Source of the DNA: Pseudoxanthomonas spadix
Lineage (GTDB): Bacteria; Pseudomonadota; Gammaproteobacteria; Xanthomonadales; Xanthomonadaceae
Direction: 5' to 3'
Assembly (NCBI RefSeq): GCF_003703395.1
Contig: NZ_RDQN01000001.1
Span: 186,001-250,000, forward strand
DNA: 64,000 nt
In this document: in pieces, positions 52,770 to 61,520 of the stretch
Layout of the letters: every line of letters starts with the position of its first letter
Numbering within the stretch: the stretch's first letter is position 1
Notes under the pieces: generated by a model
Told to the model about the DNA's origin: nothing
What the model saw: only the letters and a program-made list of their open reading frames with translations
Databases searched by the model: none
Position numbers and translations under genes: made by a program

Positions 52770-52855
52770 CGGGACTCGGGACTGGGGTTTCGGGACTCGA
52801 AAAAGCCAGGGCGGCCGGCGTTTTCCGAGTCCCGAGTCCCGCAACCCGAGTCCCG
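52770..52855. repeat. large inverted repeat of GGGACTCG-like units
   Basis: Left arm 52770-52804 carries CGGGACTCGGGACT, then CGGGACTCGAAAA. Right arm 52821-52855 carries TTTTCCGAGTCCCGAGTCCCG, then CCGAGTCCCG, so the arms pair imperfectly over about 35 bp. It fills most of the gap between the thiolase and dehydrogenase genes. Similar GGGAxTCGGGAxT repeats are common between genes in Xanthomonadaceae. Confidence 0.75.
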
Positions 52856-52862
52856 GCTTCAA

Positions 52863-55262
52863 TCAGTTCCTCAGCGGCTTGCCGGTTTTGAGCATGTGGC
52901 TGATGCGCGCCTGGGTCTTGTCCTGCTGGGCCAGTTCGACGAAATGGCGGCGCTCCAGCTGGAGCAGCCATTGCTCGTCCACCAGCGCGCCGCGGTCGAC
53001 TTCGCCGCCGCACAGCACGGTGGCGATACGGCTGGCGATCTCGTAGTCGTACTCGCTGATGAAGCGGCCTTCGAGCATGTTGACCAGCAGCATCTTGAAG
53101 GTGGCGATGCCGACGTCGCCGGCCACCTGGATGCGGCGCGCGGGCAGGGGCGGGCGATAGCCGGACTCGGCCAGTGCGCAGGCTTCGTTCCGGGCGATGT
53201 ACAGCGACTCGTACGGGTTGAAGGCCACCTTGTCGGTGGTGCGCAGCAGGCCCAGCTCCTTGGCGTTGATCGCAGAGGTGGAAACCTTGGCCATGGCAAT
53301 GGTCTCGAAGATCTTCTTCAGCTCGGCGAACACGTCGCCGCCCGGGCCGGCGGCCTCGGAGGCGCGCACCGCCAGCTCCTTCAGGCCGCCGCCGGCCGGC
53401 AGCAGGCCCACCCCGGCCTCGACCAGACCGATGTAGCTTTCCAGCCCGGCCACCGTCCTGGCGCCGTGCATCTGGAACTCGCAGCCACCGCCCAGGGCCA
53501 GGCCGCGCACTGCGGCCACCACCGGGACCAGCGAATACTTGATCCGCTGGCTGGTGGCCTGGAAGTTGGTGACCATCGCCTCGAACGCATCGATCTTGCC
53601 GGCCTGCAGCAGGCCCAGCACGCCGGCCAGGTCGGCACCGGCGGAGAAGGGCTCGGCGTGCTGCCAGATCACCAGGCCCTTGAAGTCACGCTCGGCGCGG
53701 CCGACCACTTCCTGCAGGCCATCGAGCACCTGGTCCGAGACGGTGTTCATCTTGGTCTTGAAGCTGACCACGGCCACTTCGTCACCGTCGTGCCACATGC
53801 GCACGCCCTGGTTCTCGAACACCGTTTCACCCTGCGCGAACTGCTCGCCCAGCAGCGGGTCGGGGAAACGCTGGCGCCTGTAGACCGGCAGCGCCGAGCG
53901 CGGCAGCTTGGCGTTCTGCACCGGGCTGTACGAGCCCTCGGCCGCATGCACGCCGTCGCGGCCATCGAACACCCAGTCCGGCAGCGGTGCGCTGGACATG
54001 CTCTTGCCGGTGACGATGTCATCGGCGATCCACTGCGCCACCTGCTTCCAGCCTGCGGCCTGCCAGGTCTCGAACGGGCCCAGCGACCAGCCGTAGCCCC
54101 AGCGGATGGCCAGGTCCACGTCGCGCGCGGTTTCGGCGATGTCGGCCAGGTGGTAGGCGCTGTAATGGAACAGGTCGCGGAAGGTCGCCCACAGGAACCG
54201 GGCCTGCGGGTGCTGGCTTTCGCGCAGCCTGGCGAACTTCTCGGCCGGATCCCTGATCTTCAGGATCTCGACCACTTCCGGTGCCGCGGCGCGGTCGGCC
54301 GGGCGGTAGGGATTGGCCGATCCCAATTTTTCCAGGTCCAGCACCACGATGTCCTTGCCGGCCTTGCGGAAGATGCCGGCGCCGGTCTTCTGGCCCAGTG
54401 CGCCCTTTGAAACCAGCGCTTCCAGCCACTGGGGCGACTTGAAGTACTGGTGCCACGGGTCGTCGGGCAGGGTCTGGGCCATGTTCGCGATCACGTGAGC
54501 CATGGTGTCCAGGCCGACCACATCCGAGGTGCGGTAGGTGGCCGACTTGGGCCGCCCGACCAGGGGGCCGGTCAGCGCGTCGACTTCATCAAAGCCCAGG
54601 CCGAATGCTTCGGTGTGGTGGATCGTGGACAGGATCGAAAACACCCCGATCCGGTTGCCGATGAAGTTCGGGGTGTCCTTGGCGTAGACCACGCCCTTGC
54701 CCAGGGTGGTGACCAGGAAGGCCTCCAGGCCTTCCAGCACGGCCTTGTCGGTGGTCCGGGCCGGGATCAGCTCGGCCAGGTGCATGTAGCGCGGCGGGTT
54801 GAAGAAATGCACGCCGCAGAAGCGGTGGCGCAGCTGTTCGGGCAGGACATCGGCCAGCGCGTTGATCCCCAGGCCCGAGGTGTTGGAGGCCAGCACCGCG
54901 GTAGGCGAGACGAACGGGGCGATCTTCCGGTACAGCTCCTGCTTCCAGTCCATCCGCTCGGCGATCGCCTCGATGATCAGGTCGCACTCGCGCAGCTGCT
55001 CCAGGCCGCTGCTGTCATCAGGCGTACCGTAGTTGGCCGCGGTGATCGCCTCGGCCAGGGCCTTGCTGGCCAGCGGCGCGGGCGAGAGCTTGCCCAGGTT
55101 GGCGATGGCCTTGAGCACGATGCCGTCGGCAGGGCCTTGCTTGGCCGGCAGGTCGAACAGGACCGTGTCCACGCCAGCGTTGGTCAGGTGCGCGGCGATC
55201 TGGGCGCCCATGACGCCGGCGCCCAGCACCGCGGCACGACGGACAAGCAGTTTCTCAGACAT
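52863..55262 (-). CDS. fadB: 3-hydroxyacyl-CoA dehydrogenase / enoyl-CoA hydratase
   Basis: A 799-residue bifunctional enzyme with the dehydrogenase first: Rossmann loop GAGVMG (14-19), VLASNTSGLGI, the HFFNPPRYMHLAELIPA segment and the GNRIGVF helix. The C-terminal hydratase/isomerase domain has SAGADLAGVLGLL and VVAAVRGLALGGGCE. This order (dehydrogenase then hydratase) and length match FadN of Bacillus rather than E. coli FadB, so the symbol is approximate. It catalyses the middle two steps of beta-oxidation. The start at 55262 is supported by MSEKLLVRRAAVLGAG; the TetR gene lies 28 bases upstream. Confidence 0.9.
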   Translation of the reverse strand: MSEKLLVRRAAVLGAGVMGAQIAAHLTNAGVDTVLFDLPAKQGPADGIVLKAIANLGKLSPAPLASKALAEAITAANYGTPDDSSGLEQLRECDLIIEAIAERMDWKQELYRKIAPFVSPTAVLASNTSGLGINALADVLPEQLRHRFCGVHFFNPPRYMHLAELIPARTTDKAVLEGLEAFLVTTLGKGVVYAKDTPNFIGNRIGVFSILSTIHHTEAFGLGFDEVDALTGPLVGRPKSATYRTSDVVGLDTMAHVIANMAQTLPDDPWHQYFKSPQWLEALVSKGALGQKTGAGIFRKAGKDIVVLDLEKLGSANPYRPADRAAAPEVVEILKIRDPAEKFARLRESQHPQARFLWATFRDLFHYSAYHLADIAETARDVDLAIRWGYGWSLGPFETWQAAGWKQVAQWIADDIVTGKSMSSAPLPDWVFDGRDGVHAAEGSYSPVQNAKLPRSALPVYRRQRFPDPLLGEQFAQGETVFENQGVRMWHDGDEVAVVSFKTKMNTVSDQVLDGLQEVVGRAERDFKGLVIWQHAEPFSAGADLAGVLGLLQAGKIDAFEAMVTNFQATSQRIKYSLVPVVAAVRGLALGGGCEFQMHGARTVAGLESYIGLVEAGVGLLPAGGGLKELAVRASEAAGPGGDVFAELKKIFETIAMAKVSTSAINAKELGLLRTTDKVAFNPYESLYIARNEACALAESGYRPPLPARRIQVAGDVGIATFKMLLVNMLEGRFISEYDYEIASRIATVLCGGEVDRGALVDEQWLLQLERRHFVELAQQDKTQARISHMLKTGKPLRN

Positions 55263-55290
55263 AGTCAACAAGCCTTTGTTTTGGTTGAAA

Positions 55291-55926
55291 TTACGATTCG
55301 ACGCTGCCGGCGCGAAGCCCGGCCTCGGCAAAGCGGATGAGTTCGCGTGCGGCGCGCTGGCGATGCGCAGCTTCGGCGACGTGGGCCGGGCGCTTGATCA
55401 GCCCGAAATCGGCCATGGCATAGGTCAGGGCGCCGGCCAGGAAGTCCAGGCGCCAGTACAGCGCTTCCTTGCTCAGTTCAGGCAGGCATTCGGCAATGGC
55501 CTTGCCGAACTCGCGCAGCACATGCCCATAGTGTTCGGACAGGAACTTGCGCAGATTGTCGTTCTTCTCCGCATAGGCCCGGGCGATGACCCGGACGAAG
55601 GCGCCGCCGCCCTGGCCGTCCTGGGCCATGGCCAGCGCCGGCTCCACGAACGCGGCCAGGATCGGCTCGAGCTTGCCCGGTGCCTGTTGCAGCGCGGTTT
55701 CCAGCTGGCTCAGGCGGGCCGCGGTCATCACGTCCATGCGCCGGCGGAAGACCTCGTTGACCAGATTTTCCTTGGACCCGAAGTGGTAGTTGACCGCGGC
55801 GATGTTGACATCGGCGCGGGTGGTGACCTGACGCAGCGAGGTGCTGGCGAATCCGTGCACCGCGAACAGCTCCTCGGCCGCGCCCAGGATGCGGTCCTTG
55901 GTGGAAAATGGAGTGCCTGCGGCCAT
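55291..55926 (-). CDS. TetR-family regulator of fatty acid degradation, PsrA-like
   Basis: A 211-residue regulator. The helix-turn-helix spans about residues 12-57 (ILGAAEELFAVHGFASTSLRQVTTRADVNIAAVNYHFGSKENLV), strikingly like Pseudomonas PsrA, and the C-terminal part includes LRKFLSEHYGHVLREF and ALYWRLDFLAGA as in PsrA. PsrA-type repressors are released by long-chain acyl-CoA or fatty acids. It is the first gene of the fad operon and its promoter carries a perfect 16-bp palindrome, so autorepression together with the fad genes is likely. Confidence 0.88.
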   Translation of the reverse strand: MAAGTPFSTKDRILGAAEELFAVHGFASTSLRQVTTRADVNIAAVNYHFGSKENLVNEVFRRRMDVMTAARLSQLETALQQAPGKLEPILAAFVEPALAMAQDGQGGGAFVRVIARAYAEKNDNLRKFLSEHYGHVLREFGKAIAECLPELSKEALYWRLDFLAGALTYAMADFGLIKRPAHVAEAAHRQRAARELIRFAEAGLRAGSVES

Positions 55927-55944
55927 GGGTTCCGATTGGGTGAA

Positions 55945-55960
55945 TCAAACGCTTGTTTGA
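55945..55960. promoter_or_regulatory. palindromic operator of the fad operon regulator
   Basis: TCAAACGCTTGTTTGA is a perfect 6-4-6 inverted repeat, 18 bases before the regulator's start. It resembles the PsrA box GAAAC-N4-GTTTC. A weaker AACAA-N4-TTGTT palindrome lies just before the dehydrogenase gene (55267-55280). Confidence 0.7.
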
Positions 55961-56046
55961 GTCTGCGCCTGCAGTGTGTCCAAGTCATGCTGCATCGCCG
56001 CAAAATCAGTGCGCGGCCAAGCGCTGCATGATGCCCGGTGATACGT

Positions 56047-56098
56047 TAGAATTTGTACAACAATCAAACCTAAGCCCGCGTTCCCACGCGGGTTTTTT
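56047..56098 (+). terminator. promoter-like site plus intrinsic terminator upstream of ndk
   Basis: CCCGCG (56075-56080) pairs with CGCGGG (56087-56092) and is followed by six T (56093-56098). A -10-like TAGAAT lies at 56047-56052, with no strong -35. No plus-strand gene precedes it, since the neighbour is divergent. It must therefore end a transcript starting in the intergenic region: an attenuated ndk leader or a very small RNA of about 40 nt. Confidence 0.6.
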
Positions 56099-56143
56099 CA
56101 TGTAACCTTGGGCTCAAGTGGCCCGCCCTTCGGAGAAGACCCC

Positions 56144-56569
56144 ATGGCGCTGGAGCGCACCCTGTCCATCATCAAGCCCGACGCCGTCTCCAAGAACGTC
56201 ATCGGTCAGATCTATACCCGCTTCGAGCAGGCCGGCCTGAAGGTTGTCGCGGCCAGGTACAGGCAACTCTCGCGTCGCGAGGCCGAAGGCTTCTACGCGG
56301 TGCACAAGGACCGCCCCTTCTTCAATGCGCTGGTCGAGTTCATGATCTCCGGGCCGGTGATGATCCAGGTCCTGGAAGGTGAGAACGCCGTGCTGGCCCA
56401 CCGCGACCTGCTGGGCGCGACCAACCCGAAGGACGCCGCGCCGGGCACCATCCGCGCCGACTTTGCCGATTCGATCCAGGCCAATGCCGCCCACGGCTCG
56501 GACTCGGTCGAGAATGCGGCCATTGAAGTGGCCTACTGGTTCGCTTCCACCGATGTGGTTTCGCGCTGA
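56144..56569 (+). CDS. ndk: nucleoside diphosphate kinase
   Basis: A 141-residue kinase balancing nucleoside triphosphate pools. The phospho-histidine is His117 (NAAHGSDS), as in E. coli, and [14 protein letters not shown] plus [16 protein letters not shown] are family signatures. The ATG at 56144 has GGAGAAG at 56132-56138. A terminator-like hairpin lies 45 bases upstream and could regulate expression. rlmN follows after 12 bases, so ndk is the first gene of a long operon running through bamB. Confidence 0.97.
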   Translation: MALERTLSIIKPDAVSKNVIGQIYTRFEQAGLKVVAARYRQLSRREAEGFYAVHKDRPFFNALVEFMISGPVMIQVLEGENAVLAHRDLLGATNPKDAAPGTIRADFADSIQANAAHGSDSVENAAIEVAYWFASTDVVSR

Positions 56570-56581
56570 GGTCGCGCCATC

Positions 56582-57793
56582 GTGAACGAGATCGTGTCGC
56601 TTCCCAGCGTGACCACGCCCGGTGACTCCGTCGCCGTGGCAGCGGTGCGCAAGCAGAACCTGCTCGATCTCGATCGCCTCGGGTTGGAGCGCTTCTTCGA
56701 GGACACCCTCGGCGAGAAGCGCTACCGCGCCCACCAGGTCATGAAGTGGATCCATCACCGCTACGTCACCGATTTCGACGAAATGACCGACCTGGGCAAG
56801 GCCCTGCGTGCCAAGCTGCAGCAGCATGCCGAGGTGATCGTCCCGAACATCGTGTTCGACAAGCCCTCCACCGACGGCACCCACAAGTGGTTGCTGTCGA
56901 TGGGCGCCGATGGCAAGAACGCCATCGAAACGGTCTACATCCCCGACAGGACCCGCGGCACGCTGTGCGTGTCCTCGCAGGTCGGCTGCGCGCTGAACTG
57001 CCAGTTCTGCTCGACCGCCACCCAGGGCTTCAACCGCAACCTGTCCACGGCCGAGATCATCGGCCAGGTCTGGGTGGCTGCACGCCATCTGGGCAACGTC
57101 CCGGCGCAGATCCGCCGGCTCACCAATGTGGTGATGATGGGCATGGGCGAGCCGCTGGCCAATTTCGACAACGTCGTGCGCGCCATGAGCGTGATGCGCG
57201 ACGACCTGGGCTACGGCCTGGCCAGCAAGCGGGTGACGCTCTCCACCGCCGGCATGGTGCCGATGATCGATCGCCTGTCCAGCGAAAGCGACGTGTCGCT
57301 GGCCGTCTCCCTGCATGCGGCCGACAATGCGCTGCGCAGCGAGCTGGTGCCGCTCAACAGGAAGTACCCGATCGAGCAGCTCATGGCCGCCTGCGCGCGC
57401 TATCTGAAAGCCAGCCCCAGGCGCGATTCGATCACCTTCGAGTACACCTTGATGAAGGGCGTCAACGACCAGCCCGAGCATGCGCGCGCACTGGCCCGGT
57501 TGATGCGCCAGTTCGGCAACCAGATGCAGTCGCGCGAGGCGGGCAAGGTCAACCTGATCCCGTTCAATCCGTTCCCCGGCACGCGCTACCAGCGCTCGGA
57601 GGAGAGCGACATCCGCGCCTTCCAGAAAATCCTGCTGGACCAGCAGGTACTGACGATGGTCCGCCGCACGCGCGGCGACGACATCGATGCGGCCTGTGGC
57701 CAGCTCAAGGGACAGGTGATGGATCGCACCCGCCGCCAGGCCGCGTTCAACCGCCAGTTGCGCGAACAAGGCCTGGGTGATGCGGCTGCGTAA
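56582..57793 (+). CDS. rlmN: dual-specificity RNA methyltransferase RlmN
   Basis: A 403-residue radical-SAM enzyme that makes 2-methyladenosine at 23S rRNA A2503 and tRNA A37. The radical-SAM cluster ligands are Cys136-x3-Cys140-x2-Cys143 (GCALNCQFC), and the methylated Cys372 (DAACGQL) lies near the C-terminus. MMGMGEPL and FNPFPGTRY are further signatures. A GTG at 56582 starts the protein 12 bases after ndk with GAGG overlapping the ndk stop. NfuA in this window could supply its cluster. pilF begins inside its 3' end. Confidence 0.96.
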   Translation: MNEIVSLPSVTTPGDSVAVAAVRKQNLLDLDRLGLERFFEDTLGEKRYRAHQVMKWIHHRYVTDFDEMTDLGKALRAKLQQHAEVIVPNIVFDKPSTDGTHKWLLSMGADGKNAIETVYIPDRTRGTLCVSSQVGCALNCQFCSTATQGFNRNLSTAEIIGQVWVAARHLGNVPAQIRRLTNVVMMGMGEPLANFDNVVRAMSVMRDDLGYGLASKRVTLSTAGMVPMIDRLSSESDVSLAVSLHAADNALRSELVPLNRKYPIEQLMAACARYLKASPRRDSITFEYTLMKGVNDQPEHARALARLMRQFGNQMQSREAGKVNLIPFNPFPGTRYQRSEESDIRAFQKILLDQQVLTMVRRTRGDDIDAACGQLKGQVMDRTRRQAAFNRQLREQGLGDAAA

Positions 57794-58595
57794 CCTGCTG
57801 CTGGTTGCCACGCTCATCGCGGTGGCCGCCAGCGGCTGCTCGCGGCTGACCTTCGTCCGTCCCAAGGGCGGCATCAGGGAGTTCGATGCGCCCAAGAGCG
57901 AATACAGGGTCAGCGACAGCAAGGCCACCCGGCAACGCCTGGAAGAACAGGACAGCCTGGGGCTGGCCGAACAGCGCCTGCGGGTCGGCGACCTGAAGAC
58001 CGCCGAGCAGGAAGCGTCGAAGGTGCTCGGGCGCAATCCCGGTTCGGTCGGCGCACTGACCCTGCTGGCAATCGTGGCCGATCGCCGCGGCCAGTCCAAG
58101 GCGGCTGGCGAGTATTACCGCAAGGCTGCCGAACTGGCGCCCAACGATGGCGGCATGCTCAACAACTATGGCGCCTGGCTTTGCGGCAACGGCTTCCCGG
58201 CCGAGGCGCTGGTGTGGTTCGACCGCGCCATCGCCGCGCCCAACTACAACCCGGCCGGCGCCCTGGCCAATGCCGGCGGCTGCGCACTGCAGACCGGCCA
58301 GTACGAGCGGGTGGAAACCGACCTGCGCAAGGCGCTGGCGCTGGACCCGACCAACGCGTACGCCCTGGTGTCGATGGCCCGCAACAAATACAGGTTGGGC
58401 CAGTTCATGGATGCGCGTGCCTTCATCGAACGCAGGATGACAGCTGCACCTGTCGACCCGGGCGTGTTACAACTTGCAGCCGACATTGAAACCAAGCTCG
58501 GCGACAGGGCAGCCGCCGAGAAATATCGGCAGCGGCTGCGGGCGGAGTTCCCCGATGCCGCTGCGGCAAGCTCCGGGGAAAGTGCACGGCCATGA
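57780..58595 (+). CDS. pilF: type IV pilus biogenesis lipoprotein PilF (PilW)
   Basis: A 271-residue outer-membrane lipoprotein with a signal peptide and lipobox Cys20 (AVAASGC). TPR repeats fill about residues 60-240 ([35 protein letters not shown] is the characteristic PilF helix pair). PilF pilots the secretin PilQ to the outer membrane. The ATG at 57780 (a GTG at 57777 would add one residue) lies within the 3' end of rlmN, a conserved arrangement in gammaproteobacteria. rodZ starts 4 bases before its end. Confidence 0.93.
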   Translation: MRLRNLLLVATLIAVAASGCSRLTFVRPKGGIREFDAPKSEYRVSDSKATRQRLEEQDSLGLAEQRLRVGDLKTAEQEASKVLGRNPGSVGALTLLAIVADRRGQSKAAGEYYRKAAELAPNDGGMLNNYGAWLCGNGFPAEALVWFDRAIAAPNYNPAGALANAGGCALQTGQYERVETDLRKALALDPTNAYALVSMARNKYRLGQFMDARAFIERRMTAAPVDPGVLQLAADIETKLGDRAAAEKYRQRLRAEFPDAAAASSGESARP

Positions 58596-59470
58596 CCGAT
58601 CCGAACAGGACCCATTCGGCGCCCGAGAACGGGCAGCAGAAGGAGACTGGCGCAAGCCTGCGCCGCGCCCGTGAGCAGCAGGGCATGACGCTTGAGCAGG
58701 CCGCTGCGGCGCTGAAGCTGCCTGCGCGGATCGTCGAGGCGATCGAAGCCGGGCGCTGGCAGCAGCTGGGTGCGGCGGTGTTCGTGCGCGGCCACCTGCG
58801 CAGCTACGCCCGGCTGGTCGGGGTGAACCTGGACGATGACCTGGAGCACTCCACCCTGCAGGCCATCAGGCCGGTGGAACTGGTCAGCCACACCCACACC
58901 CCGCGCTACCAGCGCATGTTCGAGAGCGCTTCGCGGCGCGCGGTGTACGTGGTGATCACCCTGTGCTTCTTCGCCGTGCCGGTGTGGCTGCTGCTGTCCG
59001 ACGGCGCCGGCCAGCAGGTGCTCAGGACCGCCTCGCTGGACGTGCTGCCCAAGCCGCCGACCGAGGCGCAGGCCAGGCCAGGTGCTGCCGTGCCCGCGCC
59101 CTCGTCCGCGCCGGTGGTGGTGCCGGCCGTGGTGGCCGACGCCCCGATTACCGCGTCGATGGCGCCGCGCCTGAATCGAGAGCCGCCAGCGGCGGCCAAT
59201 GCCACGCCTGCGCTGAAGCTGCAATTCAGCGGCGACAGTTGGGTCGAGATCGACGGCCCGAACGGCCAGATCATCGAGCGCGGGCTGCTCAGGGCAGGTC
59301 AGCAGCGCCACTTCCAGCCCGGTCAAGTCGCACGGGTCAAGCTCGGCAATGCGAGCGCGGTTCAGGTTCAGCAAGGCGGGAGTACGGTGGATCTGGCGCC
59401 GTACCAGCGGGCCAACGTGGCGCGCTTTGCGGTATCCTCTGATGGATCACTGGCGCCGGTTCAGGACTGA
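58592..59470 (+). CDS. rodZ: cytoskeleton protein RodZ
   Basis: A 292-residue bitopic membrane protein. The N-terminal HTH domain (about residues 20-88, GASLRRAREQQGMTLEQAAAALKLPARIVEAIEAG...GHLRSYARLVG) binds MreB in the cytoplasm. One membrane helix lies near 117-136, a Pro/Ala-rich linker near 147-205, and a periplasmic DUF4115 domain near 208-290 (LQFSGDSWVEIDGPNGQIIERGLL). RodZ links the MreB cytoskeleton to wall synthesis for rod shape. It overlaps pilF by 4 bases; ispG, its usual next neighbour, is replaced by yfgM here. Confidence 0.93.
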   Translation: MTDPNRTHSAPENGQQKETGASLRRAREQQGMTLEQAAAALKLPARIVEAIEAGRWQQLGAAVFVRGHLRSYARLVGVNLDDDLEHSTLQAIRPVELVSHTHTPRYQRMFESASRRAVYVVITLCFFAVPVWLLLSDGAGQQVLRTASLDVLPKPPTEAQARPGAAVPAPSSAPVVVPAVVADAPITASMAPRLNREPPAAANATPALKLQFSGDSWVEIDGPNGQIIERGLLRAGQQRHFQPGQVARVKLGNASAVQVQQGGSTVDLAPYQRANVARFAVSSDGSLAPVQD

Positions 59471-59533
59471 CCCGCGAAGGGTCCAGACAGTCGCAATCAG
59501 ATGACCCCGCATCGGCGCGGGGCGAGAGTACGC

Positions 59534-60172
59534 ATGGCAATCGATGACCTGCTGGACGAGCACGAACAGAGTGAGCGCGTCCGCACCTGGCTCAAGAACA
59601 ACGGCGCCGGCCTGCTCGGCGGTATCGCACTCGGACTGGCGCTGATCTTCGGTTGGAAGTGGTGGGGCCAGCACCGGGAGCAGCAGGCCCAGGCCGGCCA
59701 TGGGGATTACGCCGCGGCGGTCAAGGCCATCGCCGGCACCGACCTGAAGGCTGCCCAGGACAAGGTCGTCGCACTGCGCAAGCAGGGCGATTCGGTCTAT
59801 GCCCAGCTGGCCGTGCTGCAGCTGGCCCAGGCGCAGGTGAAGGCCGGGCAGGCCGATGCCGCCCTGGCCACGCTCAAGTCCATGCCGGCCGAGGCGGCGA
59901 TGAAGCCTTACGCCGACCTGCATGCCGCGCGCCTGCTCAACGACGCCGGCAAGCCCGAGGATGCGATCAAGTTGCTGTCCGCCTACGACAGCGCCTTGGC
60001 CCTTGAAGTGCGCGGCGATGCGATGGTCCTGGCCGGCAAGCGCGAACAGGCGCGTGATTCCTATCTCAAGGCGCTGACCAGCCTGGACGTTGCCTCGCCG
60101 CAGCGCCGCCTGGTGGAAGTCAAACTCACCAACGCCGGCGGAACCCCGCCCGGGCCCGCGGAGTCGATCTGA
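59534..60172 (+). CDS. yfgM: YfgM, ancillary subunit of the Sec translocon / tetratricopeptide protein
   Basis: A 212-residue protein with one N-terminal membrane helix (about 25-44, GAGLLGGIALGLALIFGWKWW) and a periplasmic TPR-like domain. The MAIDDLLDEHEQSERVRTWLKNNG start is typical of the YfgM family. In E. coli YfgM interacts with SecYEG and the chaperone PpiD. The ATG at 59534 follows CGAGAG; the longer frame from 59501 lacks family sequence. Its stop overlaps the start of bamB by one base. Confidence 0.92.
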   Translation: MAIDDLLDEHEQSERVRTWLKNNGAGLLGGIALGLALIFGWKWWGQHREQQAQAGHGDYAAAVKAIAGTDLKAAQDKVVALRKQGDSVYAQLAVLQLAQAQVKAGQADAALATLKSMPAEAAMKPYADLHAARLLNDAGKPEDAIKLLSAYDSALALEVRGDAMVLAGKREQARDSYLKALTSLDVASPQRRLVEVKLTNAGGTPPGPAESI

Positions 60173-61359
60173 TGAATGTGGTTGTCAACATGAAGCGCGC
60201 CGCCGTGGTGGTCGCGCTGGTCGCAGTGTTGTCCGGTTGCAGCACGATCAAGGGCTGGTTCGGCGATGACCAGAAGGCCGCCGAAAAGGCCGCCACCGAG
60301 CCGCTGCCGCTGGACAAGCTGGAGAACGCGATCAAGGTCGACAAGCTGTGGTCGGCCAGCGCCGGCAAGGGCGAGCAGTTGCTCGGCACGCGCCAGGGGC
60401 CGGCCGTGCTCGAGGGCCGTGTCTATGCAGCGGCCATCGAAGGTGGCGTGCGCGCCCTGGACCTACAGACCGGCAAGGAGCTATGGCAGCACAAGATGAA
60501 GGAAGAGCGGGTCTCGGCCGTCGGCGCAGGCCAGGGTCTGGTGGTGGTCGGCACGCTGTCGGGCAAGGTGATCGCGCTGGATCCGGCCACCGGCGATGAG
60601 AAGTGGTCGGCCCAGGCCAACAACGAGATCATCGCCCCGCCGGTGATCGGCCAGGGCAACGTGGTCGTGCACGCCAACGATGGCCAGGTGCTGTGTTATC
60701 AGCTCACCGACGGCACCCGCCGCTGGTTCTGGAACCGGGACCAGCCGGCGCTGATCGTGCGCGGCAATGGTCCGGTCACCCTGGGCCCTGGCCTGGTCTT
60801 CGTCGGCGACGACGACGGCACCCTGAGCGCACTGGCGCTCAACGATGGCCACCCGATCTGGGACCAGACCGTCGGCCGGCCCGAGGGCCGCACCGAGCTG
60901 GAGCGCATGGCCGATGTGGATGGCGCGCCGGCCCTGGATGGCACCACCATCTACGCCACCAGCTACAAGAACTCGACCATCGCCATCGACGGCCCCAGCG
61001 GTCGCCCGCTGTGGAACCGCGACAACGGCGGTCCGGGCGGCCTGGGCATGGGGCCGACCAGCCTGGTCCTGTCCGACAACGGCGGCGCGGTGTGGTCGCT
61101 GGACAAGAACAGTGGCGGTTCGCTGTGGTCCAACCGGAAGCTGCTGCGCCGCTCGCTGACCGCGCCGGTGGTGCACGGCGACTACGCGGTGGTCGCCGAT
61201 TACGAGGGCTATGTGCACTGGCTGCGCCTGGACGATGGCCAGATCGTGGCCCGCGAGCGCGCCGGTGGCGACCCGGTCCGGGCCCAGCCGGTGGTCGCCG
61301 ACGGCGTGCTGCTGGTGCAGAACACCGATGGCAAGCTGACCGCATTCCGCATCAACTGA
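60172..61359 (+). CDS. bamB: outer membrane protein assembly factor BamB
   Basis: A 395-residue lipoprotein (YfgL). The lipobox LSGC puts the lipidated Cys at residue 23, and the mature part is an eight-bladed PQQ-like beta-propeller with repeated ALDLQTGKELWQ, ALDPATGDEKWSA and AIDGPSGRPLWN blades. BamB binds BamA to help insert beta-barrel proteins. The ATG at 60172 overlaps yfgM; a second ATG at 60190 may be used and would shorten the signal. A terminator follows, ending the ndk-bamB operon. Confidence 0.95.
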   Translation: MNVVVNMKRAAVVVALVAVLSGCSTIKGWFGDDQKAAEKAATEPLPLDKLENAIKVDKLWSASAGKGEQLLGTRQGPAVLEGRVYAAAIEGGVRALDLQTGKELWQHKMKEERVSAVGAGQGLVVVGTLSGKVIALDPATGDEKWSAQANNEIIAPPVIGQGNVVVHANDGQVLCYQLTDGTRRWFWNRDQPALIVRGNGPVTLGPGLVFVGDDDGTLSALALNDGHPIWDQTVGRPEGRTELERMADVDGAPALDGTTIYATSYKNSTIAIDGPSGRPLWNRDNGGPGGLGMGPTSLVLSDNGGAVWSLDKNSGGSLWSNRKLLRRSLTAPVVHGDYAVVADYEGYVHWLRLDDGQIVARERAGGDPVRAQPVVADGVLLVQNTDGKLTAFRIN

Positions 61360-61381
61360 ACCAGGCCTGCGAGCCTGTCGG

Positions 61382-61414
61382 GGGGAGCCGGAACATGCGT
61401 CCGGCTCCCCGTTT
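61382..61414 (+). terminator. Rho-independent terminator after bamB
   Basis: GGGGAGCCGGA (61382-61392) pairs with TCCGGCTCCCC (61400-61410) across a 7-nt loop, followed by GTTTT. It separates bamB from der. Confidence 0.8.
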
Positions 61415-61520
61415 TCGTATCCTGTGTCGCTTCGTCGCGCCTGTCATGGCCTCAGCTCCGGTTCCCGGATGGCTCTGGAGCTGAGGTGCCCTGCGTTTTT
61501 GTCTTTCCGGCCCTGCTCAC

